Source: CAYXOX01 sp964466745
GTDB lineage: Bacteria > Pseudomonadota > Alphaproteobacteria > Rhodobacterales > Rhodobacteraceae
Assembly (NCBI GenBank): GCA_964466745.1
Contig: CAYXOX010000078.1
Coordinates: forward strand, 1 to 13,360
DNA length: 13,360 nucleotides
Reading direction: 5' to 3'
Within the stretch, counting starts at the first letter, position 1. Each line of letters begins with the position of its first letter. The notes under the pieces were generated by a model. It made no database searches. It saw nothing but the letters and a program-made list of their open reading frames with translations, and had not been told where the DNA came from. Shown piece after piece: positions 6,977-12,966 of this stretch. Made by a program: the position numbers and the translations under genes.

Positions 6977-8161
6977 ATGCACCAACCTGTCGAGATCACC
7001 GTCGAGACGAGCCTCGCGGCCATCGCGCCAGAGGACTGGGACGCCTGTGCCTGCCCGGAGGCCGCCGACGGCGGCCGCCCGGCCGATCCGTTCACAACGC
7101 ACAGGTTCCTCAAGGCGCTCGAAGACAGCCGGTCGGTCGGGGTTGGCACGGGCTGGAGCCCCCGCCACCTGGTGGCGCGGGCGGGCGGCGAGACTGTGGC
7201 CGTGGCGCCGCTCTATGCAAAGTCCCACAGCCAGGGCGAGTACATCTTCGATCACAACTGGGCCCATGCCTACGAGCGTGCGGGCGGCCGATACTACCCC
7301 AAGCTTCAGATCGCGGTGCCCTTCACCCCGGCGACGGGCCGCCGCTTCCTCGTGCGGCCGGGATACGAGGAACTGGGCATGGCCGCGCTCGTTCAGGGCG
7401 CGGTGCAGCTGACCGACGAGAACGGGCTGTCCTCGCTCCACGTCACCTTCTGCACGGGCGAGGAGGCGGAGGCCGGTGCCGCCCTCGGGCTGATGCGGCG
7501 CGCCTCGCAACAGTTCCACTGGCGCAACGCCGGTTACCGGGATTTCGAGGCGTTCCTCGCCGAGCTTTCCTCGCGCAAGCGCAAGACGGTACGGAAGGAG
7601 CGCGAGCGCGCCGCCGCCTTCGGGGGGCAGATCCGGGCGCTGACCGGCCCGGCGATCGAACACCGCCACTGGGACGCGTTCTGGACGTTCTACCAAGATA
7701 CCGGCGCCCGCAAATGGGGCACGCCCTACCTCACACGCGCGTTCTTCGAGCATGCGCACGAGACGCTGCGCGACGACATGCTGCTGGTGCTCGCTGAACG
7801 CGAGGGGCGCCCCGTTGCCGGTGCCCTGAACTTCATCGGGCGCGATGCGCTCTACGGCCGCTATTGGGGCTGCACCGAGCACCATCCCTGCCTGCATTTC
7901 GAGCTTTGCTACTACCGCGCGATCGATTTCGCCATCGAGCGCGGGCTGGCGACGGTTGAAGCCGGAGCGCAGGGCGAGCACAAGCTTGCCCGCGGATACA
8001 TGCCGGTGACGACACACTCGCTGCATTGGATACGCGACCCCGGCTTTTCGGATGCCGTCGCGCGTTACCTCGAGGCAGAGCGCGCCGCGGTAGACGAGGA
8101 AATCGAAGTGCTCACGGCTTACGGACCATTCCGCAAGGCCAACGTGGAGGAACACCAATGA
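6977..8161 (+). CDS. FemAB-like / GNAT-fold acyltransferase (PF04339-type, COG3146)
   Basis: The 394-residue protein matches the widespread proteobacterial family annotated as GNAT N-acetyltransferase or 'peptidoglycan biosynthesis' (FemAB-like). Its true substrate is not established. Recognisable segments are DWDACA near the N-terminus, the PLYAKSHSQGEYIFDHNWAHAYERAGGRYYPKL block, SSRKRKTVRKERERA, FYQDTGARKWGTPYLTRAFF, and the strongly conserved ALYGRYWGC-EHHPCLHFELCYY followed by EAGAQGEHKLARGY. No signal peptide or membrane span is visible, so it is cytoplasmic. The chosen ATG has only a weak GCGAG-like ribosome site; a longer in-frame start at 6842 overlaps the GDPD gene and is less family-like. 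A 70-base gap separates it from the GDPD gene. Its stop overlaps the next gene's ATG (ATGA). Confidence 0.88.
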   Translation: MHQPVEITVETSLAAIAPEDWDACACPEAADGGRPADPFTTHRFLKALEDSRSVGVGTGWSPRHLVARAGGETVAVAPLYAKSHSQGEYIFDHNWAHAYERAGGRYYPKLQIAVPFTPATGRRFLVRPGYEELGMAALVQGAVQLTDENGLSSLHVTFCTGEEAEAGAALGLMRRASQQFHWRNAGYRDFEAFLAELSSRKRKTVRKERERAAAFGGQIRALTGPAIEHRHWDAFWTFYQDTGARKWGTPYLTRAFFEHAHETLRDDMLLVLAEREGRPVAGALNFIGRDALYGRYWGCTEHHPCLHFELCYYRAIDFAIERGLATVEAGAQGEHKLARGYMPVTTHSLHWIRDPGFSDAVARYLEAERAAVDEEIEVLTAYGPFRKANVEEHQ

Positions 8162-8448
8162 CCGACAAACTTGAAGGCGCGGCACGGGCCGAGGCGCTCG
8201 AAGCTCTCGCCGCCGCCGGCTGGACGCACGACGCCGAACGGGACGCCATCTCCAAGACGTTCCGTTTCGCCGATTTTGCCGCCGCGTTCGGCTGGATGGC
8301 GCGCATGGCGCTGGTGGCCGAGAAGCGCAACCACCATCCCGAGTGGTTCAACGTCTACAGCCGCGTGGAGGTGACGCTGACCACCCATGACGCCGGCGGG
8401 CTGTCGGCGCTCGACGTCGCCCTCGCGCAGGCGATGGACGCGGCGTAG
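8158..8448 (+). CDS. phhB: Pterin-4a-carbinolamine dehydratase (PCD/DCoH)
   Basis: Dehydrates 4a-hydroxytetrahydrobiopterin, recycling the pterin cofactor of aromatic amino-acid hydroxylases; it has also been linked to molybdopterin and folate metabolism in bacteria. The 96-residue product has the full family signature: FRFADFAAAFGWMARMALVAEK, then the HHPEW motif (H59,H60), NVYSRVEVTLTTHD with H77, and GGLS. GGAGG lies seven bases upstream of the ATG. The gene starts within the stop codon of the acyltransferase gene, so it is coupled to it. No phenylalanine hydroxylase is in this window, so the cofactor partner is unknown here. The symbol is given by family. Confidence 0.94.
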   Translation: MTDKLEGAARAEALEALAAAGWTHDAERDAISKTFRFADFAAAFGWMARMALVAEKRNHHPEWFNVYSRVEVTLTTHDAGGLSALDVALAQAMDAA

Positions 8449-8509
8449 CTCCCGCGCCTCGCCCGCTGGCAGCGTCCTGCGGGGTGCGGCCCGGTGCTGC
8501 GCCCGGAAC

Positions 8510-8525
8510 GCGGGCCGCGGCCCGC
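8510..8525. repeat. Perfect 16-base GC palindrome
   Basis: GCGGGCCGCGGCCCGC is an uninterrupted dyad in the 146-base gap between the pterin dehydratase and serine hydrolase genes. No T-run follows. It could be a regulator site or transcript hairpin, but such GC-only palindromes arise readily by chance at this base composition. I see nothing else in the gap. Confidence 0.4.
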
Positions 8526-8594
8526 CGCTCCGGCCCACGTCTTCGTGACCTCGAGGCGCTGGACAAGCCCCGCGGCAGAGGCTCCCTTCCCGCC

Positions 8595-9575
8595 ATGTTC
8601 CTGCGCCGCCGCCAGTTGCTGCTTTCCGGGTGCGCAGCGTTCCTTGCGCCCGCCATTGTCCGCGCGCGCACCGACGAGATCGCCGCCGCGATAAGCGAGT
8701 TGCCCCAGCTGCACTCGCTCCAGATCCTGCGCGGCGAGAATCTCGTATTTGCCGCCGCACCGCGCGGCCCGGGGCTCGACCGGCCGGCGAACATCAAGTC
8801 CGTCTCCAAGAGTCTCGTGGCCCTGCTGCTCGGGGCCGCGCTGGACCGTGGCGAGATCCCCTCGGTGACGGCAACCATCGGCGAGATCGCGCCGCGCATC
8901 CTGCCGGGCACCGCAACGCCGGGCGCGGCGGAGCTGACGATGGAGGATCTCGTGACCCTTCGGGCGGGGCTGGAACGCACGTCCGGCGCGAATTACGGCA
9001 GCTGGGTGAGCTCTCGCAACTGGCTCGCGGACGCGCTGAGCCGTCCGATGGTGGCAGAGCCCGGAGAGCGCATGCTCTACTCCACCGGCACCACGCATAT
9101 CCTCGGCGCCGCGCTGGCGGAGGCGACCGGGCTTTCGCTGCTGCGCCAGGCCCGCGAGCGCCTCGGCGCGCCGCTCGGCATCGAGATCCCCGGGTGGACG
9201 CGCGACCCGCAGGGCTATTTCCTCGGCGGCAACGAGATGGCGCTCAGCCCCGCCGCCATGCTGAAGCTCGCGACCCTTCTCCGGGATGGCGGGCGCTTCG
9301 AGGGCGAGCAGGTCATCTCGCGGAGCTGGATGGCTGGCTCGACCGTCGCCCGGACGCGCTCGCCGTGGTCGGGACTCTCCTACGGCTATGGCTGGTTCAT
9401 CTCGCCCTCCGGCTACGTTCTGGGGCGGGGCTACGGCGGACAGGTGATCGCCGCGCACTCCGGCCGGAACCTCGCCGTCGCCATCACCTCCGATCCGACG
9501 CGACCGGCCCGGTCCGGCGGCTATTTCGGCGATCTTATGCGCCTGCTCGACGGGCCGGTGCTGGCCAGCGCCTGA
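8595..9575 (+). CDS. Exported serine hydrolase, beta-lactamase/class C PBP family
   Basis: The 326-residue protein belongs to the serine beta-lactamase-like superfamily (COG1680), which includes class C beta-lactamases, D-alanyl-D-alanine carboxypeptidases and esterases. The nucleophile motif S69-V-S-K72 is present, with Y162-S-T in the second (YxN-like) position and H288-S-G replacing KTG. The HxG version is common in esterase or peptidase members, so antibiotic resistance is not implied. The N-terminus, FLRRRQLLLSG followed by a hydrophobic run ending near VRA, is a Tat-like signal. An LSGC lipobox-like string at residues 10-13 is probably too near the N-terminus to be used. No good Shine-Dalgarno sequence is seen before this ATG. 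Upstream in-frame starts add only low-complexity sequence. Substrate unknown. Confidence 0.85.
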   Translation: MFLRRRQLLLSGCAAFLAPAIVRARTDEIAAAISELPQLHSLQILRGENLVFAAAPRGPGLDRPANIKSVSKSLVALLLGAALDRGEIPSVTATIGEIAPRILPGTATPGAAELTMEDLVTLRAGLERTSGANYGSWVSSRNWLADALSRPMVAEPGERMLYSTGTTHILGAALAEATGLSLLRQARERLGAPLGIEIPGWTRDPQGYFLGGNEMALSPAAMLKLATLLRDGGRFEGEQVISRSWMAGSTVARTRSPWSGLSYGYGWFISPSGYVLGRGYGGQVIAAHSGRNLAVAITSDPTRPARSGGYFGDLMRLLDGPVLASA

Positions 9576-9849
9576 GAGCGAGCCGGGATGGGCGCCGCCC
9601 GCGGTTTTCGCCAAGGCGCGTTTCGCGGCAGCTGGCCGGCGGCGCCGCTCGAGGGGAGGAGCCGCGTTCCGCGCGCAGGCCGGCAGCTTGCCCGACGAAA
9701 GCGTCAGGCTGGCGTCAGGCTCCCGCTGCATCGGTACGGGGCCGCGGGCGTGAGCGGCGCGACCGATGCTGGTTCTTGGGCATTCTGGGCCCAGGCCGCA
9801 TGGTGAGATCCTACGGCGGCCGACGCCGCCATCGACGAAGGCGAACGGA
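9576..9849. other. Upstream region of the two-component operon
   Basis: This 274-base stretch has no convincing gene; a 72-codon open frame at 9588-9806 is low-complexity and has no family resemblance. Its notable content is the phased GTCAGGCT repeat at 9703-9721. From the repeat to the response regulator ATG there are 128 bases, giving a fairly long 5' leader if transcription starts just downstream of the repeat. I see no clear -10 hexamer. Confidence 0.5.
9703..9721 (+). promoter_or_regulatory. Predicted response-regulator operator, tandem GTCAGGCT
   Basis: GTCAGGCT occurs at 9703-9710 and 9714-9721, an 11-base period, the head-to-tail arrangement bound by dimers of OmpR/PhoB-class regulators. 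The same architecture with one base changed (GTCAGACT) recurs at 11865-11883, and in both copies CCC follows directly and TGCA starts five bases after the repeat. This copy precedes the response regulator gene, suggesting autoregulation. The role is inferred from geometry, recurrence and position. Confidence 0.65.
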
Positions 9850-10527
9850 ATGCGGATTCTCCTCGTGGAAGACCACCCCGAACTGGCCGGGGCCATCCGC
9901 GATGCGTTGCGTCGCGCCGGTTTCAGTGTCGATCACGCGCCCACGGCGGAGGATGCGCTTGCGAGCGCGCGGGTTGCGGACCATGCGCTCGTCATCCTCG
10001 ATCTCGGTCTGCCCGACGGGGATGGTCTGACCCTGCTGCCGCAGCTGCGTGCCGGCGGGCAGGTGCCGGTGATCGTGCTGACCGCGCGCGACCAGCTGGC
10101 CGACCGGCTGAAAGGGCTCGACGGCGGCGCGGACGACTACATCGTCAAGCCCGTGGAGATGCCCGAGCTGATCGCGCGGTGCCGCGCCGTGCTGCGCCGG
10201 CCCGGCGAGCGATCGGACAGGGTGCTTCGCGTGGGGGCGCTGAGGCTCGACACGGTTGCGCGCAGCGCCAGCATCGACGGCCGCCCCATCGCGCTGGGGC
10301 GCCGGGAACTCGGCGTGCTGGAACAGCTGATGCGAAGCGCTGGGCGCGTCGCCGCGCGTGCGCCGCTTGAAGAGGCGATCTACACGCTGGACGACGAGGT
10401 GACGCCCAACGCGCTCGATGCCGCCGTTTCGCGATTGCGCCGGGCACTGGAGGCGGCGGGCAGCCCCGTGCCGATCGTCACCGTACGCGGCATCGGATGG
10501 ATGCTTCCGCGCGGAGACGACGCGTGA
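9850..10527 (+). CDS. OmpR-family DNA-binding response regulator (QseB/PmrA/TctD-like)
   Basis: Cytoplasmic transcription factor activated by phosphorylation. The 225-residue product has a receiver domain (1-115) with acidic residue D8, phospho-acceptor D51 in LVILDLGLPDGDG, T78 and K100-P. A winged-helix output domain follows (about 125-222), with LGRRELGVLEQLM, the recognition-helix segment TPNALDAAVSRLRRAL and the C-terminal hairpin TVRGIGWML. AAGG lies eight bases before this ATG, and MRILLVED is the canonical beginning, which excludes the longer in-frame start at 9766. The stop overlaps the GTG start of the kinase gene, so regulator and kinase are co-translated. Predicted targets are its own promoter and the downstream small-protein/BOF unit. 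Confidence 0.95.
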   Translation: MRILLVEDHPELAGAIRDALRRAGFSVDHAPTAEDALASARVADHALVILDLGLPDGDGLTLLPQLRAGGQVPVIVLTARDQLADRLKGLDGGADDYIVKPVEMPELIARCRAVLRRPGERSDRVLRVGALRLDTVARSASIDGRPIALGRRELGVLEQLMRSAGRVAARAPLEEAIYTLDDEVTPNALDAAVSRLRRALEAAGSPVPIVTVRGIGWMLPRGDDA

Positions 10528-11903
10528 AAGCGCGCCCGCTCGCCGAGGTTCTCACCCGCCGTTTGGCGCTGTTGGCGGGCGTCGTCGTCTTGCTGAACGT
10601 GGTCGCCGTCGGCCTTTACTACGGGACGGACCGGCGGGAACTGGAGGCCGAGGCGATCGCCCAGATGGCCGAACGCATCGGCGCGGCGCTCGAGGGCACT
10701 GCGCTCCCGCCGGACTCCCCTGCGCGTGCGGTGTTCCTCCAGCATCCCGAAGCCTATGCCCTTGCGCTGGTGGGCCGGGACGGCGACCTTCTCGAGGCCC
10801 TGAACCCGGAACTGATACCGCCGGCCGCTCCGGCCATCTTCGCCGACGACTGGGTGACGCGTCTCGAGCGCCACGGCGCGCCGTTGATCGTCGCCGGGCA
10901 CGAGTTCGCCGGACGCGGCGACGGCATGCGCATGGTTTTCGTGATGTCGGGCGATCCCGCGGGGCTGGTGAGGCGGGCCTTCGTGGCGGAGTTCTACCGC
11001 CATGTCGGTTTGCCGATGCTGCCGGTCGTGGTGCTGCTCATCGGGGTCAATGCCCTGCTGATCCGTCGCGGCCTCGGGCCGCTCGCGGCCGCCGCCGCCT
11101 GGGCGAGGGATTTGGCTCCAGGCAGACCGGCGCCGCCTCCGCCGGCGGCGCTTCTCCCTGCAGAGGTGGCCGATCTCGTCGATGCCACCCGGCGTGCCCT
11201 CGATCGCCTCTCCGCGGCCTACGAGGCCGAGACGCGCCATGCCGCGGAGGCCGCCCATGCCCTGCGTACGCCGGTCGCGGTGCTCATGGCGCGGCTGGAT
11301 GCGCTGCCCCCTGGCGAAACGACCGATCGCCTGCGCGAGGACGTGGCGGCCCTTTCGCGGACCGTGGGGCAGGTGCTTGCGGCGTCCCGCGCCGAAAGGC
11401 TGGACGTGGATAGCGAGGCGGCGGTGGACCTGTGCTCGGCCGCCAAGGCGGTCGTCGCTAGGCTGGTGCCGTTCGCCTACGGCCGCGGCGCGGAGCTTGC
11501 GCTCGATGCGCCCAAAGGCCCGGTGATGGCGCTGGCCGACGCCGGGGGTGTGGAGGTGGCGCTGTCGAATCTCGTGGAGAATGCGGTGCTGCATGGCGGG
11601 GCCGGGCCGGTGCAGATCGCCGTTGGCCCGGGGCCTTCCATTCGCGTGCGCGATCACGGACCCGGGCTGCCTCAGGGGGCAGGCGACGCGGTGTTCACCC
11701 CGTTCTGGCGGGGGAAAGAGGCGCCCTCTGGCGGTGCGGGGCTCGGGCTCTCCATCGTGGAGCGTGTTCAGCGTAGCGCGGGCGGTGGGATCGACGTGCA
11801 GGCACCCGGGGATGGTGGGGCGTGCTTCGTGTTGACCTATCGACCCGCGAAAACCGGACCCGGGGTCAGACTGCCGTCAGACTCCCCGTGCACATCCGGG
11901 TGA
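10524..11903 (+). CDS. Membrane sensor histidine kinase, partner of the upstream regulator
   Basis: From the GTG at 10524 (overlapping the regulator stop as GTGA, with GGAG about eight bases upstream) the product is 459 residues. TM1 is near 14-33, a periplasmic sensor region of about 125 residues follows, and TM2 is near 163-182. The linker leads to the dimerisation helix with phospho-acceptor H245 in AAHALRTPVAVL; the residue after His is Ala rather than the usual Glu, as in some alphaproteobacterial kinases. The ATPase domain has the N-box (N353 in LVENAVLHG), D377-x-G-x-G, FTPFWRG, and GAGLGLSIVERV. The sensed signal is unknown. The normal ATPase end, FVLTYRP, is followed by about 16 extra residues whose codons contain the second tandem repeat. 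An ATG at 10497 would overlap the regulator by 31 bases and is less likely. Confidence 0.94.
   Translation: MKARPLAEVLTRRLALLAGVVVLLNVVAVGLYYGTDRRELEAEAIAQMAERIGAALEGTALPPDSPARAVFLQHPEAYALALVGRDGDLLEALNPELIPPAAPAIFADDWVTRLERHGAPLIVAGHEFAGRGDGMRMVFVMSGDPAGLVRRAFVAEFYRHVGLPMLPVVVLLIGVNALLIRRGLGPLAAAAAWARDLAPGRPAPPPPAALLPAEVADLVDATRRALDRLSAAYEAETRHAAEAAHALRTPVAVLMARLDALPPGETTDRLREDVAALSRTVGQVLAASRAERLDVDSEAAVDLCSAAKAVVARLVPFAYGRGAELALDAPKGPVMALADAGGVEVALSNLVENAVLHGGAGPVQIAVGPGPSIRVRDHGPGLPQGAGDAVFTPFWRGKEAPSGGAGLGLSIVERVQRSAGGGIDVQAPGDGGACFVLTYRPAKTGPGVRLPSDSPCTSG
11865..11883 (+). promoter_or_regulatory. Predicted second operator, tandem GTCAGACT, inside kinase 3' end
   Basis: GTCAGACT is present at 11865-11872 and 11876-11883, the same 11-base period as the copy before the response regulator. 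It lies within the last codons of the kinase gene and 61 bases upstream of the small membrane-protein ATG. This suggests an internal regulated promoter that drives the small protein and BOF gene more strongly than read-through would. A plain -10 element is not evident. Confidence 0.65.
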
Positions 11904-11944
11904 GACGGATCGATTTTCGATTCGCGAAAAAATGGGAGACCCAG

Positions 11945-12082
11945 ATGGGCGACGTGCAGAAATTCAATTTCAAGCAGGCCGGAAGCTGGCTGCAGGGCGA
12001 GGTCGAGATCCGGATCCAGAAGAAATGGCTGGCGATCGGTGCCGTGGTGATGCTGGTACTCGTCGTCATCGCCCTCGATTGA
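11945..12082 (+). CDS. 45-residue single-span membrane protein, unknown family
   Basis: The frame starts at an ATG six bases after a GGGAG ribosome site. The product has a polar, amphipathic N-terminal part (MGDVQKFNFKQAGSWLQGE, then VEIRIQKK) and a hydrophobic helix (about 29-44, WLAIGAVVMLVLVVIAL) ending in Asp. Lysines before the helix predict a cytoplasmic N-terminus with the short C-terminus outside. It lies between the predicted operator and the BOF gene, 28 bases before the latter, and both genes have an ATGGGAG string at their ribosome sites. I do not recognise the family. Context suggests co-expression with the BOF protein; a role in feedback on the kinase is possible but speculative. 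Longer in-frame versions start inside the kinase gene. Confidence 0.72.
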   Translation: MGDVQKFNFKQAGSWLQGEVEIRIQKKWLAIGAVVMLVLVVIALD

Positions 12083-12110
12083 TCCACCGACGACACATGG
12101 GAGCGAACCG

Positions 12111-12446
12111 ATGAAACTGCTTGCCACCGCCGCTCTTCTGGCAGGACTCCTCGGCGGTGCCGCCGCGGCCAACACCATCAGCCCCATCGCCGACGCGCAG
12201 CGCGGGAGCGTGGTGACCGTGCAGGGCACCGTCGAGCGCATCACCGACGAAGATGAATTCCGCCTCGCCGATGCCACCGGCCAGATCCGTGTCTATGTCG
12301 GGCCGAACTGGGTGCCCGCCGAGGTGGGAGAAACCGTGATCGTCCACGGTTTCGTCGATGACGATCTCGGCCCGCGGGAGATCTACGCCCGCAGCCTGAC
12401 GCGGGCGGACGGCACCGTGATCGCCTTCGATCATCGTTACGACTGA
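12111..12446 (+). CDS. Secreted BOF (bacterial OB-fold) protein, YgiW/YdeI/NirD stress-tolerance family
   Basis: The 111-residue product has a clear Sec signal (KLLATAALLAGLLGGAAAA, then NTISPIAD) and a compact OB-fold domain: VVTVQGTVERITDEDEFRLADATGQIRVYVGP, then GETVIVHGFVDDD and REIYARSLTRADG. This is the pattern of the periplasmic YgiW/YdeI family, which in enterobacteria is linked to stress and antimicrobial-peptide tolerance and can neighbour qseBC. GGGAG lies seven bases upstream of the ATG. With the two-component genes immediately upstream and the operator before the small protein, it is probably an output of this regulatory system. The ligand is unknown; a cationic molecule is a possibility from family knowledge only. 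Confidence 0.9.
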   Translation: MKLLATAALLAGLLGGAAAANTISPIADAQRGSVVTVQGTVERITDEDEFRLADATGQIRVYVGPNWVPAEVGETVIVHGFVDDDLGPREIYARSLTRADGTVIAFDHRYD

Positions 12447-12473
12447 GAACGGCGCCGACGGTTGAGAATGGCA

Positions 12474-12509
12474 CGGACGGTGGCCCGGCGCTGCCCGCCA
12501 GGACCGTCC
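12474..12509 (+). terminator. Hairpin downstream of the BOF gene, no T-run
   Basis: GGACGGT at 12475-12481 pairs with ACCGTCC at 12503-12509, and TGGC/GCCA can extend the stem inward past a bulge. It begins about 28 bases after the BOF stop, a sensible place for a transcript end. There is no T-tract after it, so a rho-independent terminator is unproven; it could instead protect the 3' end. Confidence 0.3.
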
Positions 12510-12781
12510 CGCGGCTGCGGGAACGCGGATCTGACCGGTGGCGGCGCTGACGCATTGTGCCGCCCGAATGACATCTTCGAGCGATGGCGAAAGCCGGGTG
12601 ATCCGCCAAAGAACGACGCCGATGCTCCGTTTCGTCGGTATCCCCCGAACTACGATGGCCCGCTCCTCGTTCTCATCCAAACCGCCGCATGAAGCCGAAC
12701 AGTTGGCGCAATCGGCCGCGGACATGCTCGTTTTGGAGAGGCCCCCAGTTTCCACGCGAATATTGGTGCCCGGGGGCGGCA

Positions 12782-12810
12782 TAACCTGTTGTTTTTATTG
12801 CAACAAGTTA
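12782..12810. repeat. Inverted repeat TAACCTGTTG / CAACAAGTTA
   Basis: The arms 12782-12791 and 12801-12810 pair at 9 of 10 positions around a 9-base T-rich loop. It marks the start of the A+T-rich stretch. It could be a hairpin, a recombinase or regulator site, or the terminator of the minus-strand gene to its right. Confidence 0.45.
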
Positions 12811-12817
12811 CGAGGTG

Positions 12818-12871
12818 GTGGGACTTTTTCTTTCACCATGTTTATTGGATTTTTTCGGATAAGTGTCCCAC
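12818..12871. repeat. Inverted repeat GTGGGAC / GTCCCAC with 40-base A+T-rich spacer
   Basis: GTGGGAC (12818-12824) and GTCCCAC (12865-12871) are perfect complements, and each is followed on the plus strand by a T-run. On the minus strand, TGTCAGCACTCGGAAAAGTG leads into it, a G/A-rich style seen at the ends of some insertion sequences such as the IS21 group. No transposase is present, so a mobile-element end is only suggested. Confidence 0.35.
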
Positions 12872-12966
12872 TTTTCCGAGTGCTGACAGGGTTCTAAATG
12901 CGGTTATCGCTGCAATTCACAGATTGTCAGGAGAATTCTAGCCTGCAATGCGTTGGATGCTTGCCA

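Larger units (their letters stand above)
12447..12966. other. 520-base region without a convincing gene; chromosome/island junction
   Basis: The first ~330 bases keep moderate to high G+C and contain open frames in both orientations (for example plus 12538-12897), none of which looks like a known protein. From about 12781 the composition changes sharply: a hand count gives about 39% G+C over 12781-12900, against roughly two thirds elsewhere. The A+T-rich part carries two inverted repeats. No tRNA or transposase gene is visible. It may hold a degraded mobile-element end or attachment region. Confidence 0.5.

Noticed and set aside
6959..8185. 408-codon minus-strand open frame
   Set aside because: Antisense of the FemAB-like gene, which has family motifs and coupled start/stop.
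8631..8633. Lipobox-like LSGC cysteine in the serine hydrolase signal
   Set aside because: Only about six hydrophobic residues precede the cysteine and the hydrophobic run continues after it, so a Tat or Sec signal cleaved later fits better.
9588..9806. 72-codon plus-strand open frame before the response regulator
   Set aside because: Low-complexity sequence, no good ribosome site, and it covers the predicted operator.
8355..9896. 513-codon minus-strand open frame
   Set aside because: Antisense of the serine hydrolase gene; no recognisable protein features.
10380..11657. 425-codon minus-strand open frame
   Set aside because: Antisense of the kinase gene, whose H, N, G1 and G2 boxes are intact.
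12538..12897. 119-codon plus-strand open frame in the gene-poor region
   Set aside because: No ribosome site, no recognisable motif, and it crosses the sharp composition change and both inverted repeats; probably not a gene, though a remnant cannot be excluded.
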